This document shows, piece by piece, positions 5,768 to 6,158 of a stretch of 6,158 nt of DNA. Source of the DNA: Bacillota bacterium. GTDB lineage: Bacteria; Armatimonadota; Hebobacteria; Hebobacterales; Hebobacteraceae. The translations under genes and the position numbers were made by a program. The stretch is from NCBI GenBank assembly GCA_030668755.1, contig DAOVEW010000079.1, forward strand, positions 1-6,158, given 5' to 3'. Each line of letters starts with the position of its first letter. The stretch's first letter is position 1. The notes beneath the pieces are model-generated. The model was not told the origin of the DNA. It saw nothing but the letters and a program-made list of their open reading frames with translations, and did no database searches.

Positions 5768-6158
5768 TCAGTCCAGATCCTGCCCGACCCCGCTCTCGAC
5801 GGCGCGCATCTCCGTCCCGCTTCGAGAAGCGATCAGCTCCTCGACCACGCCTTGGTCGGCCAGCCTGCTCGCCATGTGCAGCGCGCTGCTGACCGCCGCA
5901 GGCGTCGAACGCCCGTGGCCGATGATGCAGATGCCCTTCACTCCCACCAGCAGCGCTCCTCCATAGGAAGCATAGTTGAGCTGCCTCGAAATGTCGTGCA
6001 GCGTCGGCCGCAGCAGCCACGCGCCCACCCGCCGCCACCAGCCCACGTCGAGTCGCTCCTTCAGCATGTTCCAGAACAGCTCCGCATACCCCTCCGTTGC
6101 CTTCAGGATCGCATTCCCGACGAAGCCGTCGCATACGACCACGTCCACTTCACCCTGC
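5768..6158 (-). CDS. plsX: Phosphate acyltransferase PlsX, C-terminal part (5' end beyond window)
   Basis: PlsX converts acyl-ACP and phosphate into acyl-phosphate, the donor used by PlsY to start phospholipid synthesis at the membrane. The reading frame is open at the window edge and gives 129 residues before TGA. It contains the family signature VDVVVCDGFVGN, followed by LKATEG, and later the glycine-rich YGGALLVGVKG and IIGHGRST stretches expected near the PlsX C-terminus. PlsX is usually about 330-350 residues, so roughly the first 200 are missing because of the window boundary, not a truncation of the gene. A GTG at 6146-6148 is an internal Val codon of the signature, not a start. It lies directly upstream of fabH, in the usual plsX-fabH order. 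Identification is firm from motif and context. Confidence 0.96.
   Translation of the reverse strand, partial: QGEVDVVVCDGFVGNAILKATEGYAELFWNMLKERLDVGWWRRVGAWLLRPTLHDISRQLNYASYGGALLVGVKGICIIGHGRSTPAAVSSALHMASRLADQGVVEELIASRSGTEMRAVESGVGQDLD

Noticed and set aside
5742..6134. Alternate minus-strand frame over the plsX end (130 codons)
   Set aside because: It is the shifted frame of plsX, Arg/Ala/Gly-rich and without motifs; PlsX signatures are in the other frame.

Overview
The window is a compact, GC-rich stretch of bacterial chromosome. Every convincing gene lies on the minus strand, so the transcriptional order runs from high to low coordinates: plsX (3' part only) > fabH > fabD > fabG > acpP > fabF > a HAD-family phosphatase > a SpoIID/LytB-domain protein (5' part only). 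The first six genes are the classic bacterial type II fatty-acid and phospholipid synthesis cluster. Nothing credible is encoded on the plus strand; its long open frames are antisense shadows of a GC-rich coding strand.

Region by region: 5768-6158 is the C-terminal part of the phosphate acyltransferase PlsX. 4760-5752 is FabH, the initiating ketoacyl-ACP synthase, with a forced TTG start 15 nt after plsX. 3819-4766 is FabD (malonyl-CoA:ACP transacylase), overlapping fabH by 7 nt. 3055-3822 is FabG (ketoacyl-ACP reductase), whose GTG start overlaps the fabD stop and is preceded by a near-perfect Shine-Dalgarno sequence inside fabD. After a 98-nt gap with a possible internal promoter comes acpP (2708-2956), then after 61 nt fabF (1408-2646). 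A 52-nt gap holding a GC-rich inverted repeat leads to the HAD hydrolase (696-1355). Its stop overlaps the ATG of the SpoIID/LytB gene (699 down to 1) as ATGA; that gene runs off the window at position 1. No gene-free stretch exceeds 100 nt.

Together FabD loads malonate onto ACP, FabH starts the chain, FabF elongates it, FabG reduces the ketoacyl product, and PlsX makes acyl-phosphate from acyl-ACP for phospholipid synthesis. The dehydratase (FabZ/FabA) and an enoyl reductase (FabI/K/L/V) are not in the window. The less ordinary part is the tail: a HAD hydrolase of unknown substrate and a probably exported SpoIID/LytB peptidoglycan-remodelling protein appear to be transcribed with the fab genes.

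The organism cannot be named from this window. High GC, tight gene overlaps, GTG and TTG starts and a SpoIID-domain gene fit several bacterial phyla (for example Armatimonadota, Chloroflexota, Deinococcota or high-GC Bacillota relatives). I see no mobile element, CRISPR array, tRNA or rRNA, and I do not see a clearly undescribed system; the core of the window is housekeeping.
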